A stretch of 64,000 nt of DNA, taken from the NCBI RefSeq assembly GCF_000368965.1, contig NZ_KB849780.1, positions 2,552,091 to 2,616,090 of the forward strand, in the 5' to 3' direction. Both the position numbers and the translations under genes were made by a program. This document shows positions 1 to 9,818 of this stretch, piece after piece (within the stretch, counting starts at the first letter, position 1; every line of letters starts with the position of its first letter). Source of the stretch: Acinetobacter calcoaceticus DSM 30006 = CIP 81.8 (GTDB lineage: Bacteria > Pseudomonadota > Gammaproteobacteria > Pseudomonadales > Moraxellaceae). The notes beneath the pieces were generated by a model that worked only from the letters and a program-made list of their open reading frames with translations, did not search any database and was not told the DNA's origin.

Positions 1-1
1 C

Positions 2-358
2 TGTGACAGCGGCATGATTCCGTGGTTACTCACGATTGCCCTACTCTCTGAAACTGGACAATCGCTTTCAACCCTCGTTGAAAATATGATTACCAAATTC
101 CCTTGTAGTGGTGAAATCAACTTTAAAGTAGCTGATACACAGACCACTATTCAAAAGATTTTTGATTACTACGCAGAACAGCAACCGCAAATTGACCGTA
201 CTGATGGTGTAAGTTTGGACTTTGGCGCATGGCGCTTTAACGTCCGTGCTTCAAACACGGAGCCTTTGCTACGCCTCAATATTGAAAGCCGTGCAGACCG
301 TCAAGCCCACCCTATGCAACATTATGTAGATGAGTTAACAGGATTGATTCAAGGCTAA
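2..358 (+). CDS. pgm: Phosphomannomutase/phosphoglucomutase, C-terminal fragment
   Basis: This is the 3' end of a gene cut by the window edge; the open frame runs in from base 2. The visible 118 residues include the last phosphohexomutase domain with the phosphate-binding signature RASNTEPLLRLNIES, typical of the PMM/PGM (AlgC-like) family. The enzyme interconverts hexose 6- and 1-phosphates and feeds UDP-glucose and related donors to the capsule. It converges on gne1 and is the usual last gene of the Acinetobacter K locus. The domain call is solid; the exact substrate preference is not visible from this fragment. Confidence 0.9.
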   Translation, partial: CDSGMIPWLLTIALLSETGQSLSTLVENMITKFPCSGEINFKVADTQTTIQKIFDYYAEQQPQIDRTDGVSLDFGAWRFNVRASNTEPLLRLNIESRADRQAHPMQHYVDELTGLIQG

Positions 359-366
359 TCCATAAT

Positions 367-393
367 AAAAAAGGAGCGATTCGCTCCTTTTTT
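367..393. terminator. Bidirectional terminator between pgm and gne1
   Basis: A GGAGCG/CGCTCC stem with a 3-base loop is flanked by an A-run on the left and a T-run on the right. It therefore reads as an intrinsic terminator on both strands, for pgm (+) and for the long leftward capsule operon ending in gne1 (-). Confidence 0.85.
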
Positions 394-401
394 ATTGATA
401 T

Positions 402-1418
402 TTAATTATATCCATTAGGATTTTGCTTCTGCCAATTCCAGCTATCAACAAGCATATCTTCCAAGCTATAGCAGGGCTTCCATCCTAGTTCTGTTTTAGC
501 CCGAGAAGCATCGGCATAGAAACTGGCCAAGTCCCCTGCTCTACGATCCGCAAACTCTGTCACAATCTCGACATGGTTGACCTGTTCAAAAGTCTCTTTA
601 ACTTGAAGTACAGAAATCGGTTGTCCCGTCCCAATATTCCAAGCTCTACATCCTGTATTACTTAGACGATTCAGCACAGCCAATTCATGCGCTTTAGCCA
701 AATCCACGACATGAATGAAGTCTCTTTCACAGGTACCATCTTGAGTTGGATAATCTTTACCAAAAATGGAAAGCTTATCACGGCGGCCAACGGCAACCTG
801 AGTTACATACGGCATTAGATTATTTGGAATCCCTTGAGGGTCTTCCCCAATACGCCCGCTTTTATGCGCACCAACCGGATTAAAATAACGTAGCAGAGCG
901 ATAGACCAACGCTGATCAGCCTCTGCCAATTTCTGCAACATCTGCTCAATCACTAATTTGGTATAGCCATAATTATTATTGGGCATAGTAAGTGGCATAT
1001 CTTCCTGATAAGGCGATAGATTAAACTCACCGTATACAGTCGCAGACGAGCTAAAGACCAAGCGATAAACACCTGCCTTTTCCATTGACTTAACCAGTTG
1101 AATACTGCCTGCAATATTATTATCAAAATAAATGAGCGGTTTTTCCTGGCTTTCACCAACCGCTTTTAAACCTGCGAAATGAATAACTGCATCAATTGCA
1201 TAGCTCTGAAATACACTGTCTAACTCATTTGCATTGCGTATATCACCCTCTACAAAAGTTAAACTTTTTTGGGTGATCTCTTGAACTCTCGTTAATGATT
1301 CTTTTGAGCTGTTTGAAAGATTATCAAATACAATAACTTCATGATCAGCTTGTAAAAGCTCAACACATGTATGTGAACCAATATAGCCCGCACCACCAGT
1401 GACTAGAATTTTAGCCAT
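402..1418 (-). CDS. gne1: UDP-glucose 4-epimerase
   Basis: The protein has 338 residues, the usual GalE size. It is an extended short-chain dehydrogenase with the NAD-binding motif TGGAGYIG at residues 7-14, an SSSATVYG segment and a YGYTK catalytic pair near residue 150. It interconverts UDP-Glc/UDP-Gal and in Acinetobacter K loci is taken to work on the N-acetyl forms too (Gne1), supplying Gal or GalNAc for surface polysaccharides. Its start overlaps the end of gpi by 8 bp, so translation is probably coupled. It is the last gene of the leftward capsule transcript. Confidence 0.93.
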   Translation of the reverse strand: MAKILVTGGAGYIGSHTCVELLQADHEVIVFDNLSNSSKESLTRVQEITQKSLTFVEGDIRNANELDSVFQSYAIDAVIHFAGLKAVGESQEKPLIYFDNNIAGSIQLVKSMEKAGVYRLVFSSSATVYGEFNLSPYQEDMPLTMPNNNYGYTKLVIEQMLQKLAEADQRWSIALLRYFNPVGAHKSGRIGEDPQGIPNNLMPYVTQVAVGRRDKLSIFGKDYPTQDGTCERDFIHVVDLAKAHELAVLNRLSNTGCRAWNIGTGQPISVLQVKETFEQVNHVEIVTEFADRRAGDLASFYADASRAKTELGWKPCYSLEDMLVDSWNWQKQNPNGYN

Positions 1419-3081
1419 CTACTTTTCCTAACAATATTTTAATTAATCCGCGTGTTGAGGCATCAAGTTTTGAAAAATCATTTTGAACGCCACTTAAAAT
1501 TGGAAGTAATTGATCAGCAATCTGTTTACCCTTTTCAACCCCCCACTGATCAAACGGATTAATGTTCCAAATCACAGATTGAACAAAAACTTTATGTTCA
1601 TATAAAGCAATTAACATTCCTAAACTGTAAGGATTAAGTTCTTTTAATAATAAGGTAGAACTCGGCTGATTACCTTCATATTGCTTATAAATTGGCAGAT
1701 TTTCTAATTCAGTTGAGTCCAAGGCTTCATTACCAAAAGCCAATAAACGCGATTGCGCCAAGCAATTAGAAAGAGCAAGATGATGTTGTTCAACTAAGGC
1801 CTCAGCATTTTCTGCATAGGTAAAATGATCTGCATTATAACGTTGGATTGGTGCAATAAAGTCACAGCTTACTGCTTGTGTACCTTGGTGTAAGAGTTGG
1901 TAAAATGCATGTTGAGCATTGGGTCCAACTTCGCCCCATATAATTGGGCAGGTATCTAATTCAACCTTGTGACCATTACGCTGCACTGACTTACCATTCG
2001 ACTCCATTTCAAGCTGTTGCAAGTACGCAGCAAAATATTTTAAACGCCCGTCATAGGGTAATACTGCATGGGTCTGAATATTTAAAAAATTATTATTCCA
2101 GATTCCTAATAATGCCATTAAAACCGGAATATTCTGATCAAAACTCGTATTTTGAAAATGCTCATCGACTGCGTGAGCTCCAGCTAAAAGTTGCTTGAAC
2201 CCTTCAATACCAATCGTCAAAGCAATAGGTAAACCAATACAAGACCACAGTGAGTAACGACCACCTACCCAATCCCACAGCAATAATTGATTTTCAGGTG
2301 CAATCCCCCATTCAGACATTTTGTCCGCTTTTGTGGATACACCAATAAAATGGCTCTTTAATACGTAAGCATGTTTTCCTAACGTCTTTTCTAACCACTG
2401 ACGCACTGTTTGAGCATTCGATAAGGTATCAATCGTGCCAAAAGACTTAGATGAAATAATAAATAAAGTTGTTTCAGGACGAAGTTGGTGGAGTAATTCT
2501 GATAACTGACTACCATCCATAGTCGACACAAAGTGAACATTTAAAGGCTTAGCCGTTTTCACCTTGAAATCAGACAACGCATGAGTCACCATTTGTGGCC
2601 CTAAATCAGAACCACCCACCCCAATATTAACAACGTCTTGAATCACTTCGCCAGTTGAGCCACGATATTGTCCTGCATGGATTTTTTCCACTAAGGCATA
2701 CATACGTTGTAACTGGCTATGAACTTGTTCTGTTAAATCTGGAAACTTTGAATAGTCAACCGGTAAACGCAGTGCCCAGTGCATTGCTTCACGTTGCTCA
2801 GTACAGTTAATTTTATTTTGTGAAAAAAGGCGATTAATCCATTCGGTTAAGTTTTTAGTATTCGCAAGAGCTACTAATTGTCCCAAAATATCTTTGGTTA
2901 AGCGGTGCTTACTATAATCAAAAAATAATTGATCAAATTTAACAGAATAATTTTGAAAACGATCTGGCTCTAAAGCAAATAACTCTTTTATATGTAATTT
3001 TGAGTTTTTTTCACCTAAAGTTTGAAGATGGGCGAGAGGTGAGACTAATTCTTTTGGAAATTGCTCAATTGATTTACTCAT
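1411..3081 (-). CDS. gpi: Glucose-6-phosphate isomerase
   Basis: A 556-residue full-length phosphoglucose isomerase that interconverts glucose-6-P and fructose-6-P. Visible family signatures are [11 protein letters not shown] near residue 150 and the C-terminal signature [12 protein letters not shown] near residue 515. It links central metabolism to nucleotide-sugar synthesis. It overlaps ugd by 4 bp (ATGA) upstream and gne1 by 8 bp downstream, so it is inside one tightly coupled operon. Location within the K locus, between ugd and gne1, is standard for A. baumannii. Confidence 0.95.
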   Translation of the reverse strand: MSKSIEQFPKELVSPLAHLQTLGEKNSKLHIKELFALEPDRFQNYSVKFDQLFFDYSKHRLTKDILGQLVALANTKNLTEWINRLFSQNKINCTEQREAMHWALRLPVDYSKFPDLTEQVHSQLQRMYALVEKIHAGQYRGSTGEVIQDVVNIGVGGSDLGPQMVTHALSDFKVKTAKPLNVHFVSTMDGSQLSELLHQLRPETTLFIISSKSFGTIDTLSNAQTVRQWLEKTLGKHAYVLKSHFIGVSTKADKMSEWGIAPENQLLLWDWVGGRYSLWSCIGLPIALTIGIEGFKQLLAGAHAVDEHFQNTSFDQNIPVLMALLGIWNNNFLNIQTHAVLPYDGRLKYFAAYLQQLEMESNGKSVQRNGHKVELDTCPIIWGEVGPNAQHAFYQLLHQGTQAVSCDFIAPIQRYNADHFTYAENAEALVEQHHLALSNCLAQSRLLAFGNEALDSTELENLPIYKQYEGNQPSSTLLLKELNPYSLGMLIALYEHKVFVQSVIWNINPFDQWGVEKGKQIADQLLPILSGVQNDFSKLDASTRGLIKILLGKVDG

Positions 3082-4340
3082 AAGCGACCTACTCCTTCAT
3101 AAGCAAAACCTTTCGCCTTTACATAAGCTGGATCATAAATATTACGCCCATCTAAAATTAAAGGATGCTTCATTAACTGTTGTAGTTGCTTAAAGTCAGG
3201 ACTCCAATATTGCTTCCATGCAGTGACTAGACATAATGCATGAGCATCTTGCACCGCCTCATATTGATCAGTACATAAAATTAAATCTTCACGATGCCCA
3301 TAAATTGCAGCTATTTCATCCAAAGCTTGAGGGTCATGCAGACGCACTATTACACCTTGTGCCCATAATGCAGCTAATAAAATATGAATCGGTGAGTTAT
3401 GTATATTCGAAGTATTTTCTTTAAAAGAAGCCCCCCAAATCGCAACTGTTTTGCCATTTAGACTACAGTGATAATAATTCCATAACTTACGAAATAAAAT
3501 TTCTTTCTGCTGCTCATTAATCGCCCAAACTTGTTCCAAAAGGCGACTTTTTGTTCCAGTTTCAGACACAGTACTCGAAAGTGTTAAAATATCATGCGAA
3601 AAATTCTCACCGCCAAATCCTACACCCGGCGATAAATATGCAGCACCAATACGTGTATCCGCAGCTATACCATGCTTTACATTCGCAATATCAATACCTA
3701 ACTTTTCGGCAACCATAGCCAAGTCATTCATATAACTAATGCGGGTAGCCAACATGCCTGAAATACTAAGTTTGGTGAACTCAGCATCTAAAATTGGCAT
3801 AAATAAATATTGATAACTAAATTGGAAAAAAGGACGCAATAACTCCTGCATAGTTTCACTTGCATCTCTAGATTCCACACCGATAATGACATGTTTTACA
3901 TTCAATACACTATTAATAGCATTACCTTCCTGAATCACATCAGGAAAGTAAACCCACTCATCTTTTGGCAAATGCTGTTTTAATTTCTCTGTACCGTGCA
4001 AACCAAAAGTAGAACCATTAATCATTAACCGTGGATGAGTAACTGGTCTTTCACTCAACTTTTCAACCGTTTTTAATGCAAGTTCAATTTGTGTTGGGCT
4101 AAAACAGAATAAATAAACTTCAATATCTAAAGGAATCTCAGAAAAAGGGCTCTCTTTTAAGAAACCCGCTTTTCGCTGCTTATTTAAATAATTATTTACG
4201 TCTTGATCTTGATACGAAAGTACAGAAATATTTTCTTCACAGGTGACACTTGTACACCAGTAAATTTGATTACCATATTCAGCTAATAACGCTGCCATCA
4301 CGCCGGCATGTAACGTTGTTCCAAATACTGCGATTTTCAT
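3078..4340 (-). CDS. ugd: UDP-glucose 6-dehydrogenase family protein, catalytic residues degenerate
   Basis: By length (420 residues) and overall pattern this is a UDP-glucose/GDP-mannose dehydrogenase: N-terminal Rossmann domain, central dimerisation helix around 186-210, C-terminal domain with FKENT at 306-310 and a DGRNIYDP motif near the end. Its place between galU and gpi is that of ugd in Acinetobacter K loci. However, the catalytic segment normally read as GGxCFxKD is GGENFSHD here (243-250), with Asn246 in place of the nucleophilic Cys. The NAD loop is GTTLHAG (7-13) rather than GxGxxG, and Ser194 replaces the usual Asn four residues after Lys190. Asp250 and Lys190 are kept. I infer either a changed reaction or an inactive/structural role; UDP-GlcA production should not be assumed. 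Confidence 0.75.
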   Translation of the reverse strand: MKIAVFGTTLHAGVMAALLAEYGNQIYWCTSVTCEENISVLSYQDQDVNNYLNKQRKAGFLKESPFSEIPLDIEVYLFCFSPTQIELALKTVEKLSERPVTHPRLMINGSTFGLHGTEKLKQHLPKDEWVYFPDVIQEGNAINSVLNVKHVIIGVESRDASETMQELLRPFFQFSYQYLFMPILDAEFTKLSISGMLATRISYMNDLAMVAEKLGIDIANVKHGIAADTRIGAAYLSPGVGFGGENFSHDILTLSSTVSETGTKSRLLEQVWAINEQQKEILFRKLWNYYHCSLNGKTVAIWGASFKENTSNIHNSPIHILLAALWAQGVIVRLHDPQALDEIAAIYGHREDLILCTDQYEAVQDAHALCLVTAWKQYWSPDFKQLQQLMKHPLILDGRNIYDPAYVKAKGFAYEGVGRL

Positions 4341-4371
4341 TGCACACCTGATTTTTTCGTATTTTATAGAT

Positions 4372-4396
4372 TTCTCTTCCCTTTACAGGAAGAGAA
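4372..4396 (-). other. Stem-loop in the galU-ugd spacer
   Basis: A 9 bp perfect stem (TTCTCTTCC with GGAAGAGAA) and a 7-base loop lie in the 117 bp gap between galU and ugd, the longest gap in this part of the operon apart from that before gdr. On the transcribed strand it is not followed by a clear U-run, so it looks more like an RNA-processing or stabilising hairpin, or a weak attenuator, than a full terminator. Confidence 0.45.
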
Positions 4397-4457
4397 TATA
4401 CTGCTCAGCTACTATATTCAGTGGTTTTTACAAACACTTAAGCAGAACTACAAAACT

Positions 4458-5333
4458 TTATAATTTAAGTTCTTGAATCAGCTGTTTAAATTCCAATCCT
4501 AACTTAGGGTGTTCTAGACCATAATGTAATACAGCTTTTAAATATCCAAGCTTACTACCACAGTCAAAAGTTTGGCCTTGCATCCGATAGGCTTCAACAG
4601 TATCTGTTTGTTGTAACATCGCAATCGCATCCGTTAACTGAATTTCATTACCTGCTCCTTTTGGTGTATTTTCCAAAAGCTGCATAATTTTTGCAGGTAA
4701 TACATAGCGACCAACCACAGAAAGATTAGAAGGTGCAGAACCTACAGCAGGCTTTTCGACAATCCCCTGCATGGCAATACTTTCACCCTCATTTGGACTG
4801 TGTGCGACATCTACAATCCCATATTGATCAACTAAGTTATCAGGCACCGCTTCCACCATAATCTGTGCAGCTTGGCTTGTTTCATAGCGAGCAATCATAC
4901 GGGTTAAATCATTTTGACCTGAGCTGTCTTTCACCAACACATCTGGTAATAACACAGCAAAATCATCTTGCCCAATAATACTTTTTGCACATAAAACAGC
5001 ATGCCCCAAACCCAAAGGCTGGGGCTGCCTTACACTTACCACACTTACATGAGATGGAATAATCTGAGTAATTTCTTCAAGTAAATCGAACTTTTTCTTT
5101 TGCTCTAGAGTCGTTTCCAGTTCAAAGTTTCGATCAAAATAATTTTCAATTGATGCCTTAGATGAATGAGTTACCAAAATAATTTGCTCAATTCCAGCTT
5201 CTACAGCTTCACGCACTACATATTCAATTGCAGGACGGTCAACCACTGTGACCATTTCTTTGGGAATTGACTTACTTGCTGGTAAAAAACGTGTACCTAA
5301 TCCAGCTACAGGTAAAACTGCCTTTTTAATCAC
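4458..5333 (-). CDS. galU: UTP-glucose-1-phosphate uridylyltransferase
   Basis: A 291-residue nucleotidyltransferase beginning with the classic sugar-nucleotide pyrophosphorylase signature GLGTRFLPASKSIPKEM (residues 11-27). It makes UDP-glucose from glucose-1-P and UTP in the cytoplasm, the donor precursor for capsule sugars and the substrate epimerised by Gne1. It lies 11 bp downstream of gdr and belongs to the conserved right-hand module of the K locus. Nothing in the sequence looks truncated. Confidence 0.95.
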   Translation of the reverse strand: MIKKAVLPVAGLGTRFLPASKSIPKEMVTVVDRPAIEYVVREAVEAGIEQIILVTHSSKASIENYFDRNFELETTLEQKKKFDLLEEITQIIPSHVSVVSVRQPQPLGLGHAVLCAKSIIGQDDFAVLLPDVLVKDSSGQNDLTRMIARYETSQAAQIMVEAVPDNLVDQYGIVDVAHSPNEGESIAMQGIVEKPAVGSAPSNLSVVGRYVLPAKIMQLLENTPKGAGNEIQLTDAIAMLQQTDTVEAYRMQGQTFDCGSKLGYLKAVLHYGLEHPKLGLEFKQLIQELKL

Positions 5334-5344
5334 ACATTCACTCT

Positions 5345-7219
5345 CTAATTAACCATAATATCTTTACTACGTTTATAACCATCAACATAGTGTTCGAGTT
5401 GACATAGCGCCCAATCAATATCTTGTTGGACAGCAGTCATATTATTAACTCGATCAAAAACTTCTTGAATCTCTGTAAGAGGATAAAACTTTTCGAAGGA
5501 TCGAAGAATTCTACTGTGCTCGGTATATTCAGTATTTTCTTGGTCAATTAATAATTCTTCATAAAGTTTTTCACCTGGGCGTAATCCACTGTAGTGAATT
5601 GCGATATCCCCTTGCTCTGAGTCATGTTCACGCACAGTTAAACCACTTAAAGAAATCATTTGTCGAGCTAAATCCTGAATACGGACAGGTTCACCCATAT
5701 CAAGTAAAAAGACATCTCCACCTTTACCTAGAGCACCAGCTTGAATAACTAACTGAGATGCTTCAGGAATGGTCATGAAGTAGCGTGTTACATCTGGGTG
5801 GGTCACAGTAATAGGACCACCTTTTGCAATCTGATTTTTAAATAAGGGAACTACAGAGCCTGAAGACCCTAATACATTACCAAAACGTACAATACTAATT
5901 TGAGTTTGCTTTTGAGCTTCAGCCATTGCCTGACAATAAAGCTCGGCCATGCGTTTTGATGCACCCATAACATTGGTTGGACGTACTGCTTTATCGGTCG
6001 AGATTAGAACGAATGTCTCAACACCCTTTTTCACAGCTGCATTTAAACTATTCGCTGTTCCAATCGCATTGTTCTTGAGGCCAGCAATAGGGTTACATTC
6101 TACTAAAGGTACATGTTTATAGGCAGCGGCATGATAAACAGTCTGTACGCTATATTGCTCAATAATACGCTCTAATTTTTGTTGATCCTGAACAGTACCT
6201 AAAATTGGAACAATTTCACATTGAGCGCTTAGACGTAATTCTCTATCTATGCTGTAAAGAGCAAATTCTGTAATTTCATAAATGATCAACATTTTAGGTT
6301 GATTTTTAATAATTTGTCGACATAACTCCGAGCCAATAGAACCACCGGCACCGGTTACCATCACGATTTTATTATGAATATTTTTTGCAAGAAGATGATC
6401 TACAGGTGGTACTGGGTCACGTCCCAATAAATCAACAATGTCTACTTCACGAATATCAGCAACCTTTAGTTCACCATCAACCAGCTGAGTAAGGCCTGGA
6501 AGTTCCGTAATTTTAAGATGTGCAGGTTCTAACTGTTGAATAATTTCACTTTTACGTACGCGACCTACTGAAGGTAATGCTAATAAAATTTCATCAGTTT
6601 TATATTTTTCAAAACGTTGTAAAGCTTTTTCTAGAGACAATACTTTTAAACCACCAACCATATGGTCTTGTAAAGATGGATTGTCATCAATAAAAAAAGC
6701 GGGCAAGTGGTTACCAGAACGATAAAGCACAGCTGCAATTTGCTGACCAGCATCACCTGCACCATAAATTGCTATACGCTTTCTCTCTTCCCCTGTGAGT
6801 AATGCAGCCTTTACAATAAAGCGGATAAATGCACGGCTACACCAAACCCAACTAAACATTAAGAAACCAAACATCAATGGAATTGATGTTGGAACAAAAG
6901 CTGCAGAGAATGCATTTAGGCTATATAAAACAACTACCATCAGTGCAACAGCAATCGCTAATTTTGCAATAAAGGCTTCGTTAAAAGTACGGACAATAAA
7001 GCGATACACCCCTGTTATCATTAAACTTAAAATAGCAACGATAGTAACGATTGCTACTCCATAGTTAATGCCTGGGATAACTTCAGCACCTAAGTCAAAT
7101 AAACGAAGGGCGTAACAAAACCACAAAATAACAGGAAACGCAAAAAGGTCTACAAGAACCAAAAAACATTGTTTGGCGAGTCTTGGCGCAGACGCAAACT
7201 GATAAATAATCTTTTTCAC
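5345..7219 (-). CDS. gdr: UDP-GlcNAc 4,6-dehydratase, membrane-bound
   Basis: The 624-residue protein has about four N-terminal membrane helices (roughly 15-120), a CoA/nucleotide-binding middle (GAGDAGQQIA) and a C-terminal short-chain dehydrogenase domain starting with TGAGGSIGSELC near residue 288. This is the layout of the PglF/WbpM/CapD inverting and retaining dehydratases. It converts UDP-GlcNAc to the 4-keto-6-deoxy sugar, the first step toward QuiNAc4NAc (bacillosamine). The next two genes upstream, qhbA and qhbB, encode the aminotransferase and acetyltransferase that complete the pathway. A 141 bp gap separates it from qhbA. Confidence 0.92.
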   Translation of the reverse strand: MKKIIYQFASAPRLAKQCFLVLVDLFAFPVILWFCYALRLFDLGAEVIPGINYGVAIVTIVAILSLMITGVYRFIVRTFNEAFIAKLAIAVALMVVVLYSLNAFSAAFVPTSIPLMFGFLMFSWVWCSRAFIRFIVKAALLTGEERKRIAIYGAGDAGQQIAAVLYRSGNHLPAFFIDDNPSLQDHMVGGLKVLSLEKALQRFEKYKTDEILLALPSVGRVRKSEIIQQLEPAHLKITELPGLTQLVDGELKVADIREVDIVDLLGRDPVPPVDHLLAKNIHNKIVMVTGAGGSIGSELCRQIIKNQPKMLIIYEITEFALYSIDRELRLSAQCEIVPILGTVQDQQKLERIIEQYSVQTVYHAAAYKHVPLVECNPIAGLKNNAIGTANSLNAAVKKGVETFVLISTDKAVRPTNVMGASKRMAELYCQAMAEAQKQTQISIVRFGNVLGSSGSVVPLFKNQIAKGGPITVTHPDVTRYFMTIPEASQLVIQAGALGKGGDVFLLDMGEPVRIQDLARQMISLSGLTVREHDSEQGDIAIHYSGLRPGEKLYEELLIDQENTEYTEHSRILRSFEKFYPLTEIQEVFDRVNNMTAVQQDIDWALCQLEHYVDGYKRSKDIMVN

Positions 7220-7360
7220 AATACTCTTCTAATCGTTCTAGTAACCGTGCGATATTTATACTCATTTCTCATATAACTAGAAATAAAATTTACGCAGCGG
7301 TTACATAACTTTAAATCAGATCATAATTCAAAAGAAAGCTATGTGAATAGCTTCACATTT

Positions 7361-8536
7361 TTATGATTGTATAGCTCTACTAACGGCATTAATTGCAAGA
7401 ATTGTTTTTTCTATACTGTCTGGACTCAAAGTCGGATGTACCAAAAACATTAAGCTTGTTTCACCTAGTTGCTGCGCATTTTCCAAACGTTTTTCTGGAA
7501 GCCATGGGGTACCATCAAATGCATGCTCTAAATAAACTTCTGAACAAGAGCCACTGAAGCAAGGTACGCCTTGCGCATTAATTTCTTGCATTATACGATC
7601 ACGTGACCAGCCATCTGGTAATGCCTCTAAATTTACTTGCACATAACATTTATAATGCGCATGAACATAATCATCTGAAGCGATATGAACGTTAAAGTAA
7701 GGAGAGTTTTCAAACGCTTTTAAAATCTTTTCTGCATTTTCAGTACGCTTTTGTGTCCATTCAGTCATACGTGTTAACTGAATTCGACCAATAACTGCTT
7801 GCATTTCCATCATGCGCCAGTTAGTACCAAATGAGTCATGCAACCAGCGGAAACCTGGTGGATGTTGTTTATTATAAATACTGTCGTAGCTTTTACCATG
7901 GTCTTTATATGACCACATTTTTTTCCAAAGCGCCTCATCATTTGTGGTGACCATACCACCTTCACCACCAGTTGTCATAATTTTATCTTGGCAAAAAGAC
8001 CAAGCAGAAATATGACCGATTGACCCTGCAGCTTTACCCTTATATTTTGAACCATGAGCCTGTGCGCAATCTTCAATCACATAGATGCCGCGCTCGGCAG
8101 CAAGTTGCATAATCGGATCCATATCGCACATCCAACCAGCCAAATGCACACAAATAATCGCTTTAGTATTTGGTGTAATTACGGCTTCAATCGTACGTCG
8201 TGAAATATTCTGAGAATCTAGCTCTACATCTGCGAAAACAGGATTAGCGCCTGCTGTTACAATAGAGCTTGCTGAAGCGAGAAAAGTTCGAGAAGTTACG
8301 ATAACATCGTCACCTGCACCAATGTCTAAAGCTTTTAATGCAACATCCAGCGCAACGGTCCCATTTGCTAAAGCTACCGCATATTTTGTACCAGAAAACT
8401 CGGCAAATTCTTTTTCAAAAATTCTACATTCTTGGCCAGTCCAATAATTTACTTTATTTGATAGTAATACATTTTTGACTGCGTCAGCTTCTTCTGTAGT
8501 AAAACTTGGCCATGGTTCAAATGCAGTGTTTAACAT
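7361..8536 (-). CDS. qhbA: UDP-4-keto-6-deoxy-GlcNAc aminotransferase
   Basis: A 391-residue DegT/DnrJ/EryC1 family PLP enzyme. The family motifs ALANGTVALDVAL (55-67) and the glycine-rich TTGGEGGM (188-195) are present and Lys185 in FCQDK is the expected Schiff-base lysine. It would add the 4-amino group to the product of Gdr, as PglE does. Adjacent to qhbB and itrB, it belongs to the QuiNAc4NAc module. PglE-type function is inferred from context; family membership is certain. Confidence 0.9.
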   Translation of the reverse strand: MLNTAFEPWPSFTTEEADAVKNVLLSNKVNYWTGQECRIFEKEFAEFSGTKYAVALANGTVALDVALKALDIGAGDDVIVTSRTFLASASSIVTAGANPVFADVELDSQNISRRTIEAVITPNTKAIICVHLAGWMCDMDPIMQLAAERGIYVIEDCAQAHGSKYKGKAAGSIGHISAWSFCQDKIMTTGGEGGMVTTNDEALWKKMWSYKDHGKSYDSIYNKQHPPGFRWLHDSFGTNWRMMEMQAVIGRIQLTRMTEWTQKRTENAEKILKAFENSPYFNVHIASDDYVHAHYKCYVQVNLEALPDGWSRDRIMQEINAQGVPCFSGSCSEVYLEHAFDGTPWLPEKRLENAQQLGETSLMFLVHPTLSPDSIEKTILAINAVSRAIQS

Positions 8537-8559
8537 TCTGATTTCCTAATAAAAAATTT

Positions 8560-9210
8560 TTACTTTCTTTCTAAAATTCTTGCAGGGTTGCCTACAACTG
8601 TTACACCCGCAGGTACACTTTTAGTTACTACAGCGCCCATACCAACAACAGCACCTTTACCAATTACTAAAGGTTTTTCTGGTGTGCCTTGTTTTATTAC
8701 AGCTCCTGTACCAATGTAGGCATGATCTTCAATATGAATGTTACCATTACATTTAGCGCCAGGTGCGAATGTAACATAATCTCCAATTACACAGTCATGA
8801 GCCACATAACTATAAATATTAGCGTGAAAAAACTTTCCAATTTTTATATTAGAAGTTAAGCAAGTAAATGGGCAAAGTAAGCTTCCTTCCCCTATCTCAA
8901 CTTCATCAAGAATAACTGTGTTTGTCGCCTGAACCGCTAAATGCTGTATACCATCTTTTTCTAAAAGGCTAACTAACTTCTCACGAACAACACTATTTGC
9001 TATGGCAATTGTTACGGCTTTATGGTCAGTTGGTTTACTAATAAAGTCGATATAGGATATTACTGGGTATCCATTTAAAGTCGCTCCAGCTTGACCATCG
9101 TCAATAAAAGCGAATTGTTCTTTACTTAATGTTGGGAACTGCTGACGCACTAAAGGCATAACTTCCTTACCAAAACCACTAGCGCCATAAACACCAATAA
9201 TCATTGTCAT
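8560..9210 (-). CDS. qhbB: UDP-QuiNAc4N N-acetyltransferase
   Basis: This 216-residue protein has the NeuD/PglD layout: a short nucleotide-sugar-binding Rossmann part (GVYGASGFGKEV, 6-17) followed by a left-handed beta-helix of hexapeptide repeats (IGKFFHANI, IGDYVTFAPGA, IEDHAYIGTGA). His133 or a nearby His in the VAHDC segment is the likely general base. It N-acylates the 4-amino sugar made by QhbA. Related loci can carry a 3-hydroxybutyryl instead of an acetyl group, so the acyl donor is not settled by sequence. It overlaps itrB by 4 bp. Confidence 0.9.
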   Translation of the reverse strand: MTMIIGVYGASGFGKEVMPLVRQQFPTLSKEQFAFIDDGQAGATLNGYPVISYIDFISKPTDHKAVTIAIANSVVREKLVSLLEKDGIQHLAVQATNTVILDEVEIGEGSLLCPFTCLTSNIKIGKFFHANIYSYVAHDCVIGDYVTFAPGAKCNGNIHIEDHAYIGTGAVIKQGTPEKPLVIGKGAVVGMGAVVTKSVPAGVTVVGNPARILERK

Positions 9211-9818
9211 TTTTTCTCTATTTCCTTCTCTTCTGAACCTGTGAATTTACTCATCGTTGCTTCACCTGCCTCATTAATATCATCTTTAGCGATTACTTTT
9301 TTAACGGTTTGTAGCATTATTTTAAAGTCCAACCAAAGCGACCTATTTTCAACATACCATGTATCAAGCTTAAACTTTTCTTCCCAGCCTATTGCATTAC
9401 GACCATTCACCTGAGCATGACCAGTCATTCCTGGACGTACTTCATGCCGCTTTGCTTGTTCTTTATTGTAAAGCGGTAAGTACTCCATCAATAAAGGTCG
9501 TGGACCAACAATACTCATATCACCTTTTATTACATTCCAAAGCTCCGGCATTTCATCAAGGCTTGTAGAACGTAACATTTTACCAAAGGAGGTTAAGCGT
9601 TCACTATCTGGTAAAGGATTACCCTGAATATCTATTGCATCTTTCATCGTTCGAAATTTAATCATTTCAAATGGTTTACCATTTAGGCCTGGACGAACTT
9701 GGCGGAACAATACTGGCGAGCCTAAGTTTTTTTTCACCTTATATGCAACATATAAATACAATGGTGAGAGTAGAATCAAAGCAATAGATGCTATAATGAT
9801 ATCCAGTAATCGTTTCAT
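9207..9818 (-). CDS. itrB: Initiating sugar-phosphate transferase for the K unit
   Basis: A small (203-residue) polyprenyl-phosphate sugar-1-phosphate transferase of the PglC/WcaJ catalytic-domain type: one N-terminal re-entrant hydrophobic helix (residues 4-26), the RQVRPGLNGKPFEMIKFRTM segment, GPRPLL, and RPGMTGHAQVNGRN. It places the first sugar phosphate on undecaprenyl phosphate at the inner face of the membrane. Being fused by 4 bp overlaps to qhbB and the next transferase gene, it most likely uses UDP-QuiNAc4NAc, as ItrB does in characterised Acinetobacter loci. Confidence 0.93.
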   Translation of the reverse strand: MKRLLDIIIASIALILLSPLYLYVAYKVKKNLGSPVLFRQVRPGLNGKPFEMIKFRTMKDAIDIQGNPLPDSERLTSFGKMLRSTSLDEMPELWNVIKGDMSIVGPRPLLMEYLPLYNKEQAKRHEVRPGMTGHAQVNGRNAIGWEEKFKLDTWYVENRSLWLDFKIMLQTVKKVIAKDDINEAGEATMSKFTGSEEKEIEKK

